This document shows positions 1 to 13,400 of a stretch of 64,000 nt of DNA, in pieces. The translations under genes and the position numbers were made by a program. Within the stretch, counting starts at the first letter, position 1; every line of letters starts with the position of its first letter. This stretch comes from Rusavskia elegans (Eukaryota > Ascomycota > Lecanoromycetes > Teloschistales > Teloschistaceae): NCBI GenBank assembly GCA_011316305.1, contig SAUG01000055.1, positions 310,001 to 374,000 of the forward strand. The letters run 5' to 3'. The notes under the pieces were generated by a model. It was not told the origin of the DNA. It ran no database searches and worked only from the letters and a program-made list of their open reading frames with translations.

Positions 1-1026
1 AGCCTACCGTTTTTTTAAAGACTGAAACTATACTAATAGTTTATATATTATTATAGGCGAAGGATCTATATCTATTATAGTATACGGAAATATTATAGTT
101 AATATTAATTCGTTAAATAATAAAATATCGTTAAAACTCTCTAATATAAACTACATTTCTAATTTTATAACTAATTTAATTTTAGAAAAATATATATAAA
201 AGAAAGGTAATTTTTTTAAAAATTCTAGAATTCTTCGTATTAAATATAATAGAAAGACTATTATTAAATATAAACGAAATAGCGAGTTATCTATACAAGA
301 AAATAATATAAATAGATATAAAAACGTCGTTCTAATATTTATCGCTATAGCTAAATTAGATATAACTAAAAACTAGTACTAACTCTTCATTTATATCGCC
401 GATAAAACTATCTAATATTTATAGTAAATAGCTAAAAAGATAGAGATTATAGATAAAACTAGACTGGCTACTTCGGGTCGAATCGATTCGACTCGCTAAA
501 CGGTCGGGTCCGGGTCAAATCCGAGTTAAACCCGGATATCCGCTAAGCCTTTTTATTTAATTATATAATAATATAATATATTAATTAATCTATTAATTAA
601 TTATTTATAGAAGTAATATTATTAAATAATATAATTAATCCAACTAGGACCTTTCTAGCTAGCGTAGTTAATTAATTAGAATTTTTTTAAATTATTCGTA
701 TAATTTTTATACTAGAATTATACTTTTATACTAGAGCTTAGCGCTAAAATCTAGTTTTAGCGAATCGGGTCGGGTTAGTTAATTCGGGTTTAAAATCCGG
801 TCGGGTCGGATTATATTTTAGTCTAATCTGACTCGGGTCGGGTCGGATTAACTAATCCGGGTTCGAAATCCGACCCGACGGCCAGCCTAGATAAAACCAA
901 GGTACTATTAACTAATAAATATATAATATACGCTGTCTCTAAAATCTATTAGATTATTTAAACTTTTTTATATAAATTAAAGGACTCCGACGAACCTTTC
1001 TATCGTATTATCTATGATTTAATTCT
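1..1026 (+). mobile_element. RIP-degraded Ty1/copia element, left part (interrupted)
   Basis: This is the upstream half of a copia retrotransposon that resumes at 16672, after the gypsy-A insertion. It contains almost no CA or TG and has stops in every frame. Read across the insertion, the weak coding signal runs continuously into copia integrase-like sequence at about 16700-17150, and reverse transcriptase and RNase H follow further right on the same strand. The 5' LTR lies outside the window. An hAT-type MITE sits inside this part at 460-889. The element is dead. The assignment rests mainly on the better preserved right half. Confidence 0.65.
460..889 (+). mobile_element. hAT-type MITE, copy 1 (430 bp)
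   Basis: The ends form imperfect terminal inverted repeats: TAGACTGGCT at the left and, reversed, TAGGCTGGCC at the right. They are followed inward by GGGTCGG-type repeats. An exact 8-bp target duplication, gataaaac, flanks it at 452-459 and 890-897. Eight-base duplications and short TIRs are the hallmark of hAT transposition. There is no coding capacity. The centre is AT-rich and the ends are GC-rich. A second copy in opposite orientation is at 42373-42816, and a shorter relative at 32798-32957. Confidence 0.88.
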
Positions 1027-1031
1027 AATAG
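1027..1031. repeat. Target-site duplication of gypsy-A, left (aatag)
   Basis: The five bases aatag directly precede the 5' LTR and reappear at 16667-16671 after the 3' LTR. This fixes the outer limits of the gypsy-A insertion within the copia element. Confidence 0.85.
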
Positions 1032-1272
1032 TATTATAAGCTATTTGAATTATCTAAAATTTATATAGAATTCAGTGGATATAAAAATACTAGCCGATAG
1101 TACCGGCTAACTAATACGTTGACTAAGCCCCGTTAACCGCGGTTTATTAGCTCTACGAGATTCGTTACCTGATTAGATCTAGCGTTCAATCTTATTCGCT
1201 TATTTATAGATAAGCTTTCCATTTATATAGAAATATTAAGCTATTATTATTATTTTAAATCGATCTATAATA
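1032..1272 (+). repeat. Gypsy-A 5' LTR (241 bp)
   Basis: It starts tattataagc (from an ancestral TG start) and ends ctataata, matching the 3' LTR at 9740-9928 plus 16611-16666 almost base for base apart from C/T and G/A changes. A conserved GC-rich core (gccccgttaaccgcgg, 1126-1141) is shared by both copies. Confidence 0.85.
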
Positions 1273-4186
1273 ATTAGTATTAATAAAATATTTATTTATA
1301 GGTTTTATATAATATATATATTGCGTTTATAAATACTGATTCCTGTTTATAAATACTAATAATACTAGTAACGTTATCCGTATTCTCGAAGATACTAATT
1401 ATTTTAATTAAATATATTTTATTAGCAGTATTTACTAAATAATTACCGTTTTTTACTAATTATACCTTATATATTTAGGTACGATAGGAATTAACCGGTT
1501 TATTAATTAGACTTTAATTAATTATAATAGCGATAGACGAGTTATTTCTATTTCTCGACGATAATACTATCTTTTTCGGGTACCAACTCGTCGAATTTAT
1601 AGATAAAACCGATTCTAGATATAATAAATTTATTAGACTTTATATATAATAATTATAGCGACTTTAAATCTTCTAGAACTAAAGTAGATAACGCTATAAA
1701 CGCTAAAATAAGATTATTTTCCCGGCTATCTCGATCGCCTAGATAGCCCGATAAATAGTTAAATAGTAGAGCTATAACGCGAACTAGTATTAAATACTTT
1801 AGAAGAAGTATAATAGAGTTTCGGAATAATTCTATATATATATAAGCCCTCGTAAATTATTAAATCTCTTCTAAAAGTAAAGAAAAGGAAGATATAGTTA
1901 ATAAAGCTCTAGCGGACCTTCCTACTTTATCTAAAACGGATATAAGCCGGAAACTAAATACAGCGCGAAGCCGTAGCTCTAATTCTATAATAATATAATT
2001 TCTCGAAAAATTAGAAAAATAGAATATTATAATCTAGATAGAATCTATAAAATTTCGCTAATAAAGCTAATAGAAAAAGAAAATACCTTTATCGCCGTTT
2101 AAACTTTATATATTTTTTACTAGAGCCGATAAATACGAGAAAATTATCGTAGGTAATATTAGCTACTTCTACCTTTTCTATAATAATAAATCCGCCGAAA
2201 TCGAGCCTTATATTAAATATATAGGTAAGGATATCTACTTTCGCGATATTTATATTTTTACTAAACGAGTTAAAGACGTCGCTAGATTAAATAGTAAAGT
2301 TAAAAAAAATCTATAGATATATCTTCGTAGTAAAACTCTATAATAATATTCTAACGAACTTTCGGATATAGAAAAGGAATATTTAAAAAAAGACTTTAAT
2401 ATATAGATTAATACCTTAATTACTCGCTTTAAACTACCGATAGAAAAAGGAATATATATTCTAAATAAAAAAAAGTATACTATTAAAAATATAAACTATT
2501 ATCGCGAACCTCGCGAATATAGCTAGGCTAGGCTTCGAGCTATAAAAATCGCCGAAATAATTAATATTCGATAAATTATTATATAGATATAAATAGATTT
2601 TACTATTTTTTTTCGTATTATCTTTAAACTAATAGAAAAGACTACTATTAATATATTCTTTCGATTAATAGATATTTATAAACTTAAAATCTAGACTATA
2701 GGAAAAGACTATTTCCGATAACCTCGGAAAATACTTTCTAATAATTCTAGTCGTTAATAAATAGAAAATCCGTTTCTATTCCGGCTCTAATCGATACTAG
2801 AAAATATAATATACTAATCGATATTTAGTTCCGGCTTTTCCGGATATAAATATTAATATTCTATAATTTAGTAGGCTCTTTAGCTATTCTAAAATTATCG
2901 GCTTCCTTTTATTAAAAAGGATCTACTAGGAACGCTTTCTATTTAAAACGGCGCGAATTTCTTTCGCTCTATATTCGTAAGTAGATTAGGAAATCTATAA
3001 AGGAATTCTTTTTTAATATAGTAGAATTCTACGCTAGCGTATAGTAATAGACTTTAGGGATCTTATAATAACCAGTTCTAAAAAAGATTTTATTTCGGCT
3101 TAAATTTCTAACGTTTAACGTAGCTAGCTCCGCTTTAATAAGCCTACTAAATAGGAGTTTATAAAGACGTATATAGCGAGGATTATCCTATTATAGAAGA
3201 AGTTTACGTCTAATATACTAAATAGGATCCCGCCTATAGATATTATAGTAATAGGTCCGCCGAATTTTATAATAAAAAGGTCGAATACTATAATAGAACT
3301 TATAAAAGGTTAGAATATAAAAAAATTAGCTAGAACTTTATTAATATTAGACCGAAGGTATTATATTTATATTAGAATTATAATACCTTATTCGAGTTAT
3401 ATAATAAATTATTTAATTATTTTAAAACCATTTACTAGAATATAGAAGGTAATAAAATCGAAATTTAAATATTTATCGCCGATAAATAATCCTCTAGTAA
3501 AGCAAATACTTCTATATCTCGCGTAATCGCTTTAAATAGCGAGTAGATTACTAGAACTGGCTTAGCTTTTAAATATTTCTATTACGCCGTTCTTCTATTA
3601 GCTTTCTATCCGGATATATCTAACGTTAAAAACGTATATATTAACTTAAAATATATAATATTAATAGCCGATAGAAAGTTTATTCTAGAAAATATTAAAA
3701 TTAAAAAATTATCGAAAAAGATTCCTATTTATAGTATAGACAAATAAATCTATTAAACCGATAAATTCGCTATTTTTATCATTTATCTAAACGGCGATTT
3801 AGCTATTATAGAATTTATAAAAAAGATCTATATCGTTAAAAATCTATAAATTAATCTACTACTAGATATAAATATTTTAATTTCGAAAAGAATAATTTTA
3901 GATTATTAAAAATAGTAGATTATTATCGGTAGCTGCGAAAACTTTAAAGTTAATATTAATTTCTATATATATTAAGAACCTAACCTTAAATATACTATTA
4001 GAACCTAAGGTAATATTATATTAAAATCTTATAGGATAATACGAGTCTTGATATAATATCGAAATAATATTTCTAGAAATCGTAATTTCTTTTTCGAGCC
4101 TAAATTAAAATTAACGCTAAAAATAAACTTTAGCTCTAATAGCAGCGTTTTTATCTATATAATCGATACTTCTATTAACTTTATAA

Positions 4187-4376
4187 ATATTTATAATATT
4201 TAGTTATTTGTTTTGGCTTTAGTGCTCGATGAACCAGTGGTTCGGTGAGCAAATCAAGCGTTGGTATACCAGCATTGAATACACGGTAGCAGAATTTATA
4301 CTCCAGTTCAGATAACGCAAATAACGGTTCTATGGAATTTCAATTCAAATTTGCTTAGCAACGATATTTATAATAT
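4187..4376 (-). mobile_element. X3: short 5'-truncated copy of element family X, not RIP-mutated
   Basis: An exact 13-bp direct repeat, atatttataatat, lies at 4187-4199 and 4364-4376. The 164 bp between them contain many CA and TG dinucleotides, unlike everything around. Reverse-complemented, the insert matches the 3' ends of X1 (45490-45656) and X2 (57080-57208), including the accactggtt segment and the final CAAAACAAATAACTAA-type tail. It therefore appears to be a 3'-terminal fragment inserted in reverse orientation into gypsy-A, too short to have been a RIP target. Confidence 0.82.
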
Positions 4377-5784
4377 AAGCTACTTGCTAGTAGTTCTATT
4401 TAAACGAACCCGGCTTAGAAAAGTCATCGAAAAGCGGTATAAGAGATACTATAATGCTATTCCTAATATAACTCCGTTCGTTATAAAATCAATCTAGAGT
4501 ACTATTAAATATACCGTTAAAAAATTAGCGAAAAAAGCCGCTATTAAAGCTACTATAATATTCGTCGCCGCCGCGGTTATATAAAATGGGACCGTATATT
4601 ATTTAGAATTATCTAATATAATTACTACGCAGAATATTTTAATAAATTAAAACGCTTTCTATCCGGCTAATAAAATAAATCTTAGCGAGAATTTAGCGAA
4701 ACTTAGCGCGAATTTAGCTAAAAATATCGAATTCGTTAAATTAACTTTCTTTACTATATCTATTAACTCTAAACTGAAATACCGTCTATCTAATAGTATT
4801 ACGGTTTATAGTAAACTACTAATAGTATAATAATTAGCCGCCGTTATCGAAAAATACTAAAATATATTTATCGATTAGAGAACTATAGTAGATATTTCTA
4901 TAAAGGAATAGATACTAATATTTTTAAAGGAAAAAACGAAATCTACGTTTTTAAAAGTTTATAATCTAAATTATATAGATTGTATTAAATTTTATAAAAC
5001 TTTTAATAAACTTTATAAATAAAGTAAAATAGTATATTCCGAATAGCTAACGCCTTTTATATATCCTATTTTTATAGTATAGGAAACTCTCCTAGATAGT
5101 ACGAAAAAAGGACGAATAGTAGTTAATATCCGAAACCTTAACGCTATTACGGAAATAGACAATTATCCTTTTCTACTATAAATAGATACTATCGTCTTAG
5201 TATTAAAATACCTCTATATTTCTATTATTAACGCTATAGAATAGTTTTATTAGTTTAAAATCTAACGCCGTAATCGTTATAAACTTACTATAGTTTTTTA
5301 TCGCGGATAGGAATAATTTTCGGTAGTATTTATAGAATATAAAGGCTTACCGCTATATATATAACGCTAGACCGATAAACTATTCCGTTTATTTAAAGAT
5401 TTCGCTAAAGTTTATATAGAAAATATTATTATCTTCTCGTATAGTTTAGAAGAATATTTAAAGTATTTAGATTAAATTTTCGCTCTATTCCGAGAAAAAC
5501 GAGTTTATCTCGCGTTCTCTAAAGTATTTATAGGGTATCCTTTAATTCGTTTACTTAGATAACGCGTTAATATACTAGAAATAACTATTTTAGAAGATAA
5601 AATTAAAGTTATCTTAGAAAAAGCTTTTTTTAAATATCTATAGAATTTAGAAATCTACTTCGGAATAACTAGCTAGCTATATTATATAATCGCAGGATAT
5701 ATATAGCTCGCCGAACCTCTATAAAAAAAAAGAAGACTCTATTTACGAAAAGATTCGGACAAGATTTTAATAGATATAAATATA

Positions 5785-7396
5785 AACTCTAATTAACGAA
5801 GTTAAAATATAATTTTACTTTAAAGGAAAAGGAATTATTTCGGGTACTATAAATAGCGTTCGAACTACTAACCTTTTTCTATTATTTCGACTCTATAAAG
5901 AAGCTCTACGTCGACCTAAATATATTAAAGTAATTCGGCTTTATAGTAATTATCTACTATATTAAAAGAAACTCCGATAAAGACTTCCTATTTACTAAAG
6001 TATAGCTAATAATATTCTTAAATAAATATTTTAATAGCGTCGAATAGAATTATTAACCTACCGAATTAGAAGTCGCTAGAATTATCTAGATAACAAAAAA
6101 GGCTTGCTATTTTATTAATTCTTTTTTAAAGCTACTAGTAATTATATATATTAATTACTCGGCGGCGATCTCGATTTTAAAGTAGACTTCGCTTAAAATA
6201 ATATATAGTATATCTTTCGGCTTTTAATATTAAATTATATTATAAAATAGATAAAATTAATATCGTTTCTAACGTCTTATTATAATTTAAGACGAAGGTC
6301 CCCTATACGTCGGTTAAAAATGAAGAAGGTATCCTAGACGTACTATACGGAAATACTAAAATTAATAATAAAGAAAATATCTTCTAGTACGTCCCGGATA
6401 CTATTATACCGATATACTATAAAACGTTTATCGAAATAGTAAACGAGTTTAAATAGCGTATTAAAAAAGGCTACGCTAATAATAAACGATAGACCAAGAT
6501 TATTATAATACTACGAACCTAGGAACTGGATCCTAATATTGAAGATAACGAATATCGCGTGCCCTTTAAGGGATTCAAGCGCAAACTCCAATCAACGAAG
6601 TTAAAGTATAATTTTACTCTAGAGGAAAAGAAATTATTTCGGGTACTATAAACAACGTTTAAACTACTAACCTTTTTCTATTATTTCGACTCTATAAGGA
6701 AGCTCTACGTCGACCTAGATATATTAAAATAATTCGGCTTTATAGTAATTATCTACTATTTAAAAAAAAACCCCGATAAAGACTTTTTATCTACTAAAGT
6801 ATAGCTTATAATATTTCTAAATAAATATTTTAATAGCGTTAAATAGAATTATTAGTCTGCCGAATTAGAAGTCGCTAGAATTATCTAGATAGTAAAAAAG
6901 GCTCGTTATTTTATTAATTCATTTTTAAAGCTACTAGTAATTATATATACTAATTATTCGACGGCAGTTTAGATTTTAAAGTAAACTTTATTTAAAATAA
7001 TAATTATCGATAAACTAAATCTAAAACTCGTTTATATATTATAATATCTTTCGGCTTTTAATATTAAATTATATTATAAAATAGATAAAATTAATATTAT
7101 TTCTAACGCTTTATTATAACTCGAAACGAAGATTTTCTATACGCCGGTTAAAAATAAAAAAGGTATTCTAGACGTACTATATAGAAATACTAAAATTAAT
7201 AATAAAGAAAATATTTTCTAAAATATCTCGGATATTATTATACCGATATATTATATTACGTTCGTCGAAATATCAGAAAAGTTTAAATAGTGTATTAAAG
7301 AGGGCTACGCTAATAATAAATAATAGACTAAGATTATTATAATACTATAAACCTAGAAACTAAATTCTAATATTAAAGATAACGAATATCGCGTAC
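5785..7396 (+). repeat. Tandem duplication of about 0.8 kb inside gypsy-A
   Basis: Sequence from about 5785 to 6560 (RNase H and connector region of gypsy-A) is repeated from about 6584 to 7396. Matching anchors such as aacgaagtta occur at 5795 and 6594. The shared end anchor gataacgaatatcgcgt lies near 6543 and 7378. The first unit lacks a stretch of about 37 bp present in the second (around 6993-7035). Both units carry RIP changes, and some differ between units, so the duplication preceded at least part of the mutation. Confidence 0.8.
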
Positions 7397-7703
7397 TAGA
7401 TATTAATTTCCGAATATATAACGAACTTTTCTACTACGTTTCTAGAAATAGCCGAAATTAACTTTATATTCCGGATAAGCTCGCAGAAGAAGTTATCGGC
7501 GAAGTTTATAACCGATATTATTAAAGATATTATTATATATACGAGAAACTTTATCTATCGACCTTTATTTATAATATATATAAAAAAGTTAAGAAATATA
7601 TAAAATACTGCCAGTAATACTAATTAAATTAAACGAAGCGGTATAAATTCTATAGCTCCTTTAATTTAATTTCTCCGAAGGTACCGTTTTATATAATTAC
7701 GAT

Positions 7704-8197
7704 TATCAGGGTTTTCGAAAAGTGGCTCTGGGGCCCAATAATTTTGGTGGGGGCCCTGCGGGCTCGAACGGCCCCGGGGCGCCCCGGGCGCCTAAGGAAT
7801 TATTAGAAGCGCTCCGGGCGCTCCGGGCTCCCTAGAGCTTCTAAACGGCTAATAATATTAGCCGCCGTCGAAAAGAGAAGTTCTTATAGAGCTACGCTAG
7901 CGGCGCCTACTCGCTAAAGTTATATAGGACGAATAATTAACGCTAACTAGTTCGGGAATTAAAAAACCTACGAAACCGAGAATTTTTATACGTATAAGGT
8001 CTAGCGCCGTTACTAGCGTATATATTATATCGTCTATAGGGGTACTAGCTAGAATTCGCTAAAGCTTTTATAGTATACTATATCGATATACTATATATAC
8101 AGTCCTAGAAGCCTAGAGAACTACTAGAGCAGCCTAGAGCGCCCCGAGCGCCCTGGGCTAGCCCGGGGTCCCCCGGGGCTTAAATTCGAAAACTCTG
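7704..8197. mobile_element. Small GC-ended TIR element (non-autonomous DNA transposon)
   Basis: The left end, CAGGGTTTTCGAA (from 7707), and the reversed right end, CAGAGTTTTCGAA (to 8197), are inverted repeats. Behind each comes a very GC-rich tract of gggcgcc and ccgggc type. The insertion splits the gypsy-A integrase frame: joining sequence left of about 7703 to sequence right of about 8203 restores a continuous coding trace. Flanks acgat and atgat suggest a short duplication with one C-to-T change, but its length is not settled (3 to 8 bp), so I do not assign a superfamily. Confidence 0.7.
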
Positions 8198-9554
8198 ATG
8201 ATAGATTTCGTACTCGCGTTACCTATAAGATTTTCTAATAAAGATTATATACTAACGATTATATATAAATATACTAAAAAGGTTTTGCTAATTTCTAGCC
8301 AGATTTTTTACTCCGTAATTAATTAGGCGAACCCCGTTATTACGGCTTTACTCGAATATAATTAGAGAACTCCTTTAGCTATTATTAGTAATAGGAATCG
8401 TAAATTTATATTATCTTTCTAGCGCTAGATCTTTTAAAAGCTAGAAACGAAAATTATAATATCTATAACGTATTATTTATAAACGGATATATAATCGGAA
8501 CGTACTAATTAAATAATAGAAATTAATTTCTATTTTTGGTTTATAGAATATCCGGAAAAAAAAATAGATTAAAACTATTCTTTTTCTATAGTTTATATTT
8601 AATAACGTAACTAGCTTCGCTACTAGTACAGTCTCTAACGAACTGGTACTAGATATTTAATTTAAAGATACGATTAGTATTATATCGGATCTACCGTTAG
8701 AAGATATAGAACGTCTAAAATCTATTAAACGTATAGAGATAGAAAATATAATAGCCTTTAGTACCTCTCTTTCTAAAATCCGGTGTAATAATCTATATAA
8801 AGCCAGATCCTTTAAACTAGATAATAAAGTTTTTCTAAAGCTTTATTACGGATATACGCTACTAGATATTACTAATCGAAAGCTTTCGTATTAATAAACT
8901 GGTCCGTTTAAAATAATTTATAAAATCGGGTACTTCGTATACGAATTAGAACTTCATACTACTATAAAAATCTATTCTATTATCTCTATAATCTAATTAG
9001 AACTAACGTCTATCGGTAGTAATCTTTTTAATCGGCTTCCGGTTAATAATAAGCTTTTTACCGTTAAAATAGAATTTCCGGAAGAAGATTCTAACTAGTT
9101 TAAAGTAAAATAAATCGCAGATCGGTAAAAAGTACGCTGGTACTTCTAGTATCTAGTTAAATAGAAAGGATATAGGCCGTAATATAATAGCTAGTATAGG
9201 TTATAAGATTTAACGTATTATATAAACTTTATTAACGAATATAATAAACGTTTTCTTTTTCTATCTAGATTTCGTTATTAGTAATAATCTAATTATACCC
9301 TAGCGATATTATAGTAATCAGAGCTTTAAATATTCGCGTTACTAATAGACTTCCTACGCCGTTCCGGACTAAAATTAAAGCGTTTATAAATTATTATACC
9401 TCGCCGGCGTTTTATATATTCGATCTAATATAATTATATTTCTTTTTATATTCGGTAAAGTACTACTACTATCTATTAGATTCTAACTCGAAGATTCTAT
9501 TACTAGACGTTATAGTATAGTAGTAATACGTACCGCCTCTATTTAAATGATAAA

Positions 9555-9640
9555 GAAATTAGCTCGGCCGCCCTATTAGCCGTTTTTTATTATTTAAGGG
9601 CTCTAGTATAGCCCGAGTTCGATTCCTAGTAGCGCTATTT
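9555..9640 (+). repeat. tRNA-like sequence, possible SINE head or tRNA relic
   Basis: An A-box-like TAGCTCGGCCG (about 9562-9572), a possible long variable arm (gggctctagtatagccc, 5-bp stem) and a B-box-like GAGTTCGATTCC (about 9621-9632) follow one another at tRNA spacing. The acceptor arms do not pair, so it is not a working tRNA gene. It lies between the gypsy-A coding trace and its 3' LTR. A class II (Ser/Leu-like) origin is only suggested by the long variable arm. Confidence 0.4.
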
Positions 9641-9739
9641 TCTTTTTAACCTTTTAGCGCCTTTATTTTTAATATCTTTAAAGTTTTTAAACGTTTAACA
9701 CGAGCGTATTAAAGGTAAAACTATTCTTTTATTTTATAG

Positions 9740-9928
9740 TATTTTTTTTAAGCTATTTAAACTATCTAGAGATTATATAGAGTTTAGTAGATATAGAGAT
9801 ACTAGCCGATAGTACCGGCTGATTAATACGCTGACTAAGCCCCGTTAACCGCGGCTTATTAGTTCTACGGGATTCGTTATCTAATTAGGCCTAGCATTCA
9901 GCCTTGTTCGCTTGTTTATAGATAAGCT
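9740..9928 (+). repeat. Gypsy-A 3' LTR, first part (interrupted)
   Basis: This part is homologous to 1032-1223. It ends in aagct (9924-9928), the left target duplication of gypsy-B. The LTR continues at 16611-16666. Confidence 0.85.
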
Positions 9929-10401
9929 TGTTATGAGCACGCGCGGCGTGACTTCGGGAACGTAGTAGTGTTTAGTATAGTACTAGAACTCCTTATTACG
10001 CCTAGATAGGTAGGAAGGACTTGGTATTATTATCTTAGATATCTTAGTAAATAAGGTACCTAAAGAAGGTTATTTTAGTTATCTTAGTAAATAAGGTACC
10101 TAAGGAAGGTTATTTTAGTTATCTTAGTAATTAAGGTACTTAAAGAAGGTTATTTTAGTTATTTTAGTAAGTAAGGTATCTAAGGAAAGGAGGATTTTAT
10201 TATCTATATAGATTCCGAACTCGACGCTCTTATAGCTTATAATTAATTTATTAGTTATCGCTATATACTGCTCTAGTAATTAAACTAACTTATTTTTATA
10301 TTAATTTAAAGTAATTACCCGTTATACCTCCGTTTATAGATATACTAATAAGTCTAACTAACCTTTAAAAATACTAGGACCCCTTAAGTAGCCTTATAAT
10401 A
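9929..10401 (+). repeat. Gypsy-B 5' LTR (473 bp)
   Basis: It matches 16173-16605 but is 40 bp longer, because it carries one more unit of the internal 40-bp tandem repeat. Its second half is shared with the LTRs of gypsy-C, whereas its first half is not. Confidence 0.88.
10034..10190 (+). repeat. 40-bp tandem repeats in the gypsy-B 5' LTR (4 units)
   Basis: Four successive units each contain cttagtaaataaggtacc or a close variant followed by taargaagg. The 3' LTR (about 16274-16392) has only three units, which accounts exactly for the 40-bp length difference between the LTRs. The repeats lie in the region expected for the promoter and enhancer part (U3). Confidence 0.85.
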
Positions 10402-13400
10402 CTTTAAATACTCTTAGAATATCTGTCGCAGGTTAATATAATACTCTTACCCTAAGTAATTCTAGCTCTATAGTAAAGAAGTCCGAATCTAAAAGAAAGA
10501 AAATCTAGATAAAAGACGATAGTAGTAATAAAGAAGTTAGTACTCCTACTATTTAACCCCGTTTATATAGTATTAAAGTTAATAAACCTAATAAATACTA
10601 TAGAGATTATAATAAATTAGAAGACTAGCTTACGTAATTAGATATATACTTTATATTCTATCCTATACCCGAAAAGAAAAAGACCTTCTTCGCCGTATTC
10701 TATTTTCGAGGACGAGCCTAGTACTAGATAAAACCTATCCTTCGTTAATATATAGATAATAATAAGGATAATAATAATATCTTCGCGTAATTTATAAAGT
10801 TTAAAAAAGCTATTCGAAAGGTTTTCAGAATTTCTAACGAAGTTCTAACTATTAAATACCTTATTTAGAATCTTTAGTAGAAGACTATAGCGTCGGAGTA
10901 TACTATAAAATTTAAAGAGTAGTTACTACTAATAGAATAGAACGACGATACCTTATATATAATATACTAATATAGATTTAAGAAAAGAATAAAAGATAAA
11001 TTTATACGCGATAGTCGAATATACGAAATATTAGATAATCTAATTAAGATATCTATCGATATCGATAATAAGCTATATAAAAGAGATATAGAAAAACGCT
11101 ATAATAGAGGACCGTAAAGTATAACTAGATATTATTCGGGTAAACTATATAGAGGATAGTACTATAGTAAAAGGACCGGAAAAAGCTACTATAGACCTAT
11201 ATCTATAGAACTAGACTCTATATAATAGCGACGTAAAGAGAAGAACCCTAGAAGTAGTAAAAGGAATAAGAATTCTAAGACGTACTATAATTATAGTAAA
11301 CCAGGCCACTTCGCGAGAGAGTATTAATTAAGTAAGGTATAGTAACGATAGCTTAATACTACGCTAAGGAAAGAACCTAAGAACTAGTAAGAAATAATCT
11401 TAGAAGACGAAAACCGAAGCTCTAAATTCTAAGAAGCTAGTTTAGATAAAGAATTTATATTTATAGAAAACGATAAAGTACTATAGGAAGCTATAAATAA
11501 TAACGCTTTACTATAGGTATTAACCGAACCTAGCCTAGTATAGAAAAAGTTCTTCGGGAACTTTAAAGAAGAATATACTTTTAAGTAGGTACCTATTCTA
11601 GAAGAAATATAAATTACCGTTATAGAAAGACTAAAAACCCTTTACTCTAGAGTAACTAACGAGAAGGAGCTAGCGAGGGAAAGATTTAAGAATATCTATA
11701 AAGGATTTAAAGCCGCTTATAAAATAAGTATTAATAATAAGTACCTATAGAACGACTAGTAGAATTAAGAAGTAAATAATATCGTCGATATATTAGAAAA
11801 AGAACTAGGAAGCAACGCCTCTAAAGATAAAGTTATTTCTAAACCGATATTATAAAGAATAAACGTAATAATAGGAAGTTAATATATACTACTTAGCTAG
11901 ACTATATACTATAACGACGATTATATAATCTATAAGTCAGAAAAACAAGGAACTAGATAGTATCCGTTAAAACCACGCTAATAAGCTCCGGCAACGCCTA
12001 TTAAAATCGAAAGTTATAATATTTATAAATATTCCGTATATATTATATATAATAGATATAAATACTAAAAGGAATAATAAGAGAAAAAAAATAGAATCTT
12101 TAATTAGAATCTCTATAGATATATTTCGTAAGTAAACTATAAAAATAAGAAGTACGAAAATATTAAAAATAACTCGAGAAAAGATAGAATCTTATAGTAA
12201 CAGGTATACTACGAGCGTATAACTTTATAGCCTAGAAAGAGTAACTAAATTTAGCTAGCTATATACGTATATTCGAGATTAAGATAATTATCGATACTAA
12301 TAACGGACTATAAAAGGTTAGGATATTTATTAACTTAGGCGTAACCGGAAATTTTATATTAAAGGACTTAGTTAAAAGGAAAGGATTTCCTCGAACTAAG
12401 AAAAAGGATCTATATAACTTAATAGTTATTAATAGAAGCGAAATACTAGAAGGAGACGGGAAGGTTATAGAAGAAACGATACCGCTCTAAATAATAATTA
12501 ACTAGTACTAGGAAGAACTTCAGTTTAATATTATTCGGATAGTTAGCTACGATATTATATTTAGAATACTTTAGTTAAAGGATTATAATCTAGTAATTAA
12601 CTAGAAGAAAGGAGTATTTAGTTTTAAACGATACTCCTATATAGAAAGTATTTAGCCTACGCCGAAGTAGCGTTTTTAGATAGATAAGAAGTAGAATATA
12701 AAGCGCGAACTCGTAACTTCGAAAAAGGATAACTAAAGATTATTTAGGTCTAATTTATTAGATACCGGCGGAGGTTAGCTAGATTAATAAGGCAGAGATA
12801 GAAAGGAAAATTATAAACCTTTCGAGAACCCTATACTATCTAATAAGAAGTTAAAAGAAAATCTATTAAAAAGGGTTCTAGATAAATATAAAAACTAGAT
12901 AAACTTATTTCGGGAAAAGATAACTACTAAAGTACTACCTAAATATTAAATATAGGATTATAAAATAAAATTTAAATCAGGTAAATAACCTACGTTTAGA
13001 TCTATCTATCTATTATCTATAACAGAGCTTAAGATACTCCGTAATTACCTAGATAAAAATATAAAGAAGAGATTTGTTAGGAAGTCCTAATTACTAGTAA
13101 AATACCCGATCCTCTTTATATTTAAAAAGGACGGAATACTCCGTTTATATATCGATTACCGGAAGCTAAACGATATTATAATTAAAAATCGATATCTACT
13201 ATTAAATATTAGTAAACTCTAAAATAGACTCTCTAGAGCAAGATATTTTACTAAATTTAATCTTTAAAGAATATATAATCTTATATAGATAAAGGCCGGA
13301 AAAGAATAGAAAACAGCTTTCCGAATATAGTATAGTTATTATAAATATACGGTAATACTATTCGGGTTTATAAACGCTCCGGTAATATATTAGAATATAA

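Noticed and set aside
10034..10190. CRISPR-like array
   Set aside because: The 40-bp units are contiguous without spacers and lie within an LTR of a fungal retrotransposon.
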